Below, in pieces: positions 8,148 to 10,015 of a stretch of DNA of 10,015 nt. A program made the position numbers and the translations under genes. The stretch comes from Legionellales bacterium (lineage in GTDB: Bacteria > Pseudomonadota > Gammaproteobacteria > Legionellales > Legionellaceae): assembly GCA_020050955.1 (NCBI GenBank), contig JAGVJT010000212.1:1-10015 (forward strand), in the 5' to 3' direction. Below the pieces are notes generated by a model. The model did no database searches and had not been told where the DNA came from. It saw nothing but the letters and a program-made list of their open reading frames with translations. Each line of letters begins with the position of its first letter. Position 1 is the first letter of the stretch.

Positions 8148-8609
8148 ATGCGCTCTAAACAAATCTCGCCTATCCCTCAAAGCATCGCATCTCATCCAAA
8201 TGATGAGTTTAAGAAAGATCTTATTCTTAAAACCACACTCGCCTCTCACGATATTAAAGACAAGAACTTTGATCTTAATGAAGCTAAACGTACGTGTAAT
8301 GCCGAAATAGACGTCATCAACACCAAAGACGGCTTACAAACAATGCTTTCAGCACAGATGCTAACGATTCATCAGCTGCAACAAAAAGCGATGGCTTATG
8401 CCAATGGCATTAATAATTTGGAAATAGAGAAATACTACACTAATGCAGCCATCAAGCTATCACATTGCTTTGTTCAGCAAGCTAATTTGCTGGCAAAGCT
8501 GCAGGGTTATGCCGGCCAAAAAATTACCGTTGAGCGCGTGGATGTGCATCATGGTGGTCAAGCAATGGTAGGAAATATTCAAGGGGGTGTGGGCAATAAA
8601 GGAAAATAA
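8148..8609 (+). CDS. Phage-type protein of unknown function with conserved GGQAxVGN tail
   Basis: I do not know a function for this protein. From the chosen ATG it has 153 residues: a polar N-terminus (about 1-50), a mainly helical middle (about 52-117, rich in Gln, Ala and Leu), and a tail with ITVERVDVHHGGQAMVGNIQGG that resembles a motif seen in small proteins of prophages and mobile elements. There is no signal peptide or membrane segment. Starts at 8109 and 8145 are also in frame. The 8148 start is preferred because AGGA lies six bases upstream, while 8109 has only a distant GGAGGGAGG. Its stop overlaps the next start in TAATG, so the two proteins are translationally coupled and probably act together. 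It follows tRNA-Ile2 and its terminator, which fits an integrated element. Confidence 0.7.
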   Translation: MRSKQISPIPQSIASHPNDEFKKDLILKTTLASHDIKDKNFDLNEAKRTCNAEIDVINTKDGLQTMLSAQMLTIHQLQQKAMAYANGINNLEIEKYYTNAAIKLSHCFVQQANLLAKLQGYAGQKITVERVDVHHGGQAMVGNIQGGVGNKGK

Positions 8610-8899
8610 TGAAAACAACCTCATGTACCGAGAAAAAATACTATTCTTTTGATACCGCACCAAGATGTGGCGCAAAAACAAAAAGCAATAACGGCACCCC
8701 CTGCCGTTGTCCTGCAATAAAAGGCAAGACCCGCTGTCGTGTTCATGGTGGAGCAAGTTCTGGCGCACCCATAAGTAATACTAATGCGCTCAAACATGGC
8801 GATACCACTGCCGAATCTAAAGCTTTTAGAAATGAGACTAAACAAGCTATTCGATTAAGTCAGCAGAGTATCGAAACAATTGAGCAATTATTAAATTAA
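8609..8899 (+). CDS. Small Cys/His-rich HGG-motif phage-type protein
   Basis: A 96-residue protein of the widespread but uncharacterised CGAKT...CRxHGGxSxG type found in phages and genomic islands; some databases name such proteins wrongly as glucan biosynthesis proteins. It has C20 in RCGAKT, C32 and C34, and C43-R-V-H46-G-G, a set that could bind one zinc ion. SGAPISNTNALKHG follows at 51-64, where homologues often have the pattern G-x-P-x-G-N-x-N-A-x-K-H-G. The C-terminal third is a polar helix (about 70-96). AAAGGA precedes its ATG, and it overlaps the upstream gene by one base. DNA or RNA binding is plausible from charge and Cys/His content but is not shown. Confidence 0.78.
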   Translation: MKTTSCTEKKYYSFDTAPRCGAKTKSNNGTPCRCPAIKGKTRCRVHGGASSGAPISNTNALKHGDTTAESKAFRNETKQAIRLSQQSIETIEQLLN

Positions 8900-9032
8900 C
8901 GCTGTTTTAGAAACCAAATTCCATTTTTTTGCTCATCAAGGGAGGGGATATCGGGGTTTTATGCAGCAGGTGAGTGTCCGGTGACACACAATTCTCTCGA
9001 GTTCTCTGCCAGTCGATTTTAATTAATTTAGT

Positions 9033-9527
9033 TTAACTTTTTCCTCGCAATCTAAGCTTCATTTTTATTTTGTCCGCCTCAAGCTTTAAATAAAATGTTT
9101 CTTCAATAGACTTATCATAAAAAATCGGTTTTCGTTTATTCAATGCCCGATAAGCAGCCAGAACGGCATCGACAGGTTCCACTTGAAAATGTTCTTTTGT
9201 AATCTTATGACGACGCAGCTTTTCATGAACACGCTTTTCATCTGCTTCTGGTTTATCTGATGGAAATATAGCAATTTTGATAAATTTACCAGGAACTCCT
9301 GTCGATTCTAAAGATTTTATGCGCTGCTCCAGTGTTTTTTTCGTTAAACCGATTTTTACACCAATTTGATTTTCATTAGATAGAATATAGACAATGCCCT
9401 TGACTCGTCTGAGCGCAAATGGATTTTGACTACACTCAGGGCAATCATCTATAGTTACTCCGTCTAAGACCAACAATTTAACTTCTGTAGCGCAGTGCTG
9501 ACAAACACCGGATAACTCAATTAACAT
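9033..9527 (-). CDS. Zinc-ribbon plus T5orf172 (GIY-YIG-like) domain protein
   Basis: A 164-residue protein with two recognisable parts. C9-x2-C12 and C29-x2-C32 form a probable N-terminal zinc ribbon. Residues 44-125 match the T5orf172/MUG113 group of the GIY-YIG nuclease superfamily: GIVYILSN (44-51), VKIGLT (57-62), R69 in LEQRIKSLESTGVPGKF, and EKRVHEKLRRHK (97-108). Members occur in phages and islands and are presumed to nick or bind DNA; few have been tested. The C-terminal part (130-164) is a charged helix rich in Lys and Arg. AAGG lies nine bases before the ATG. It converges on the phage-type pair and lies 79 bases downstream of the small secreted protein gene, on the same strand. Its context suggests an accessory, possibly phage-derived gene. 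Confidence 0.8.
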   Translation of the reverse strand: MLIELSGVCQHCATEVKLLVLDGVTIDDCPECSQNPFALRRVKGIVYILSNENQIGVKIGLTKKTLEQRIKSLESTGVPGKFIKIAIFPSDKPEADEKRVHEKLRRHKITKEHFQVEPVDAVLAAYRALNKRKPIFYDKSIEETFYLKLEADKIKMKLRLRGKS

Positions 9528-9560
9528 ACATACAGCCCTTATAAGATTAAACGGAAGTAA

Positions 9561-9584
9561 TGACAGCGAAAGTTAACGCTGCCA
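9561..9584 (-). terminator. Hairpin between the secreted-protein and T5orf172 genes
   Basis: On the minus strand TGGCAGCG and CGCTGTCA form an 8-bp stem with one G-U wobble and an 8-base loop (TTAACTTT). It follows the stop codon of the secreted-protein gene by 22 bases. There is no T-run after it, so it may only attenuate or protect the transcript. Confidence 0.35.
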
Positions 9585-9606
9585 TATTTATTTTGATCAT
9601 TGCCGA

Positions 9607-9882
9607 TTAATAACAAACATTGTTTCGACAATGGACACCTGATCCTGGATTGCCTGCACGATGTCCTTGAACGTAAGTGCCATCTCTTCTAGTGTAAGAT
9701 CGAACATCATGGGTACTTCCATAACCACTGCTGCTGCCGAAACTAGCACTATTTCTGTTCAAACCATACCCACTGTTGCTGTTTAGCCCATATCCGCTAA
9801 TCAATGATGAAGAGTACTGCAACTTTGCAAATGAGAGACTAGATATTATGGAAAGACATAACACCAAAATTAGTTTTTTCAT
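9607..9882 (-). CDS. Small secreted Gly/Ser/Tyr-rich protein with YTRxDGTYV motif
   Basis: A 91-residue precursor. Residues 1-19 are a clear Sec signal peptide (MKKLILVLCL..., cleavage probably after SFA), so the product is periplasmic or extracellular. No lipobox Cys is present. The mature part starts with a tandem 8-residue repeat, GYGLNSNS (30-37) and GYGLNRNS (38-45), then a further GYG at 53-55. VRSYTRRDGTYVQGH (60-74) matches the HVRGYTRKDGTYV-type motif of many small exported bacterial proteins of unknown function. The tail has two Cys (C84, C90) that could form a disulphide. AAAGG lies eight bases before the ATG. It is upstream of the T5orf172 gene with its own 3' hairpin, so co-transcription is uncertain. 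Confidence 0.82.
   Translation of the reverse strand: MKKLILVLCLSIISSLSFAKLQYSSSLISGYGLNSNSGYGLNRNSASFGSSSGYGSTHDVRSYTRRDGTYVQGHRAGNPGSGVHCRNNVCY
9748..9795 (-). repeat. Tandem 24-bp coding repeat (GYGLNxNS twice)
   Basis: Two adjacent 24-base units encode GYGLNSNS and GYGLNRNS in the small secreted protein. The units differ at a few positions. In-frame tandem units like these can change copy number by slippage. Confidence 0.65.
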
Positions 9883-9978
9883 TATTCGTACCTTTTGTTA
9901 ATAACTCACCTTACGCAGCAGTCATTGATTAATTCCTAAAAACCCGTATCTTTTCTCCGTTGTTTTTCTGTACATGGC

Positions 9979-10015
9979 CGTCATCCTGAGTGCGTTTTTT
10001 TGCACGAAGGATCTC
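9979..10015. repeat. Imperfect palindromic dispersed repeat, cut by the window end
   Basis: CGTCATCCTGAG and CGAAGGATCTC flank a T-rich centre. The arms pair as ATCCT (9983-9987) with AGGAT (10008-10012) and GTGC (9990-9993) with GCAC (10002-10005), separated by opposed GA/GA and closed by the loop GTTTTTTT. The outer sequence resembles the GTCATCCTGAG...GAAGGATCTC intergenic repeat found in many copies in diverse bacterial genomes. Only one copy is in the window, so its dispersed nature is from general knowledge. Confidence 0.5.

Noticed and set aside
8460..8845. Minus-strand open frames across the phage-type pair
   Set aside because: The plus-strand genes have SD sequences, coupling and family motifs; the minus frames have none.
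9019..9035. TTAATTAA-containing AT-rich stretch as a promoter or operator
   Set aside because: It lies at the 3' ends of two converging genes, and a short AT palindrome is expected by chance in this composition.

Overview
The window looks like the chromosome of a moderately AT-rich gammaproteobacterium. The valyl-tRNA synthetase has the gammaproteobacterial form, including the long segment after KMSKS. The atypical proteins and the dispersed repeat at the right edge fit a host-associated lineage such as the Legionellales. That placement is inference from gene character; no rRNA or other taxonomic marker is present.

Layout. (1) 12-1973, minus: a poly(A) polymerase/CCA-transferase-like nucleotidyltransferase with a long, low-complexity N-terminal extension carrying a duplicated motif. 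(2) 2101-3411, minus: a two-gene operon of an isochorismatase-fold hydrolase followed by a short-chain dehydrogenase of the HSD10 (3-hydroxyacyl-CoA dehydrogenase type 2) kind, ending at a good intrinsic terminator. (3) 3563-6328, plus: valS, complete, transcribed divergently from that operon. (4) 6372-7712, minus: a divergent alpha/beta hydrolase converging on valS. (5) 7893-7969, plus: a CAU-anticodon tRNA, best read as tRNA-Ile2, with its own terminator. (6) About 7970-8899: an accessory segment directly behind the tRNA. It holds paired GTGCCCCA repeats and a translationally coupled pair of small phage-type genes of unknown function, the second a Cys/His-rich HGG protein. (7) 9033-9527, minus: a zinc-ribbon plus T5orf172 (GIY-YIG-like) protein. 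(8) 9607-9882, minus: a small secreted Gly/Ser/Tyr-rich protein with a YTRxDGTYV motif. (9) 9979-10015: an imperfect inverted repeat resembling a widely dispersed bacterial intergenic repeat, cut by the window end.

The left 7.7 kb is chromosomal backbone (translation, acyl-CoA-type metabolism, hydrolases) plus one unusual nucleotidyltransferase. The right 2.1 kb looks like a tRNA-associated island edge or a decayed integrated element. No integrase is visible, so mobility is inferred from the tRNA context and gene content. The most noteworthy items are the extended nucleotidyltransferase, the conserved two-gene phage-type cassette, and the zinc-ribbon/T5orf172 fusion. I see no CRISPR array, rRNA, complete insertion sequence or recognisable toxin-antitoxin pair. 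No stretch over 300 bases lacks a gene or RNA.
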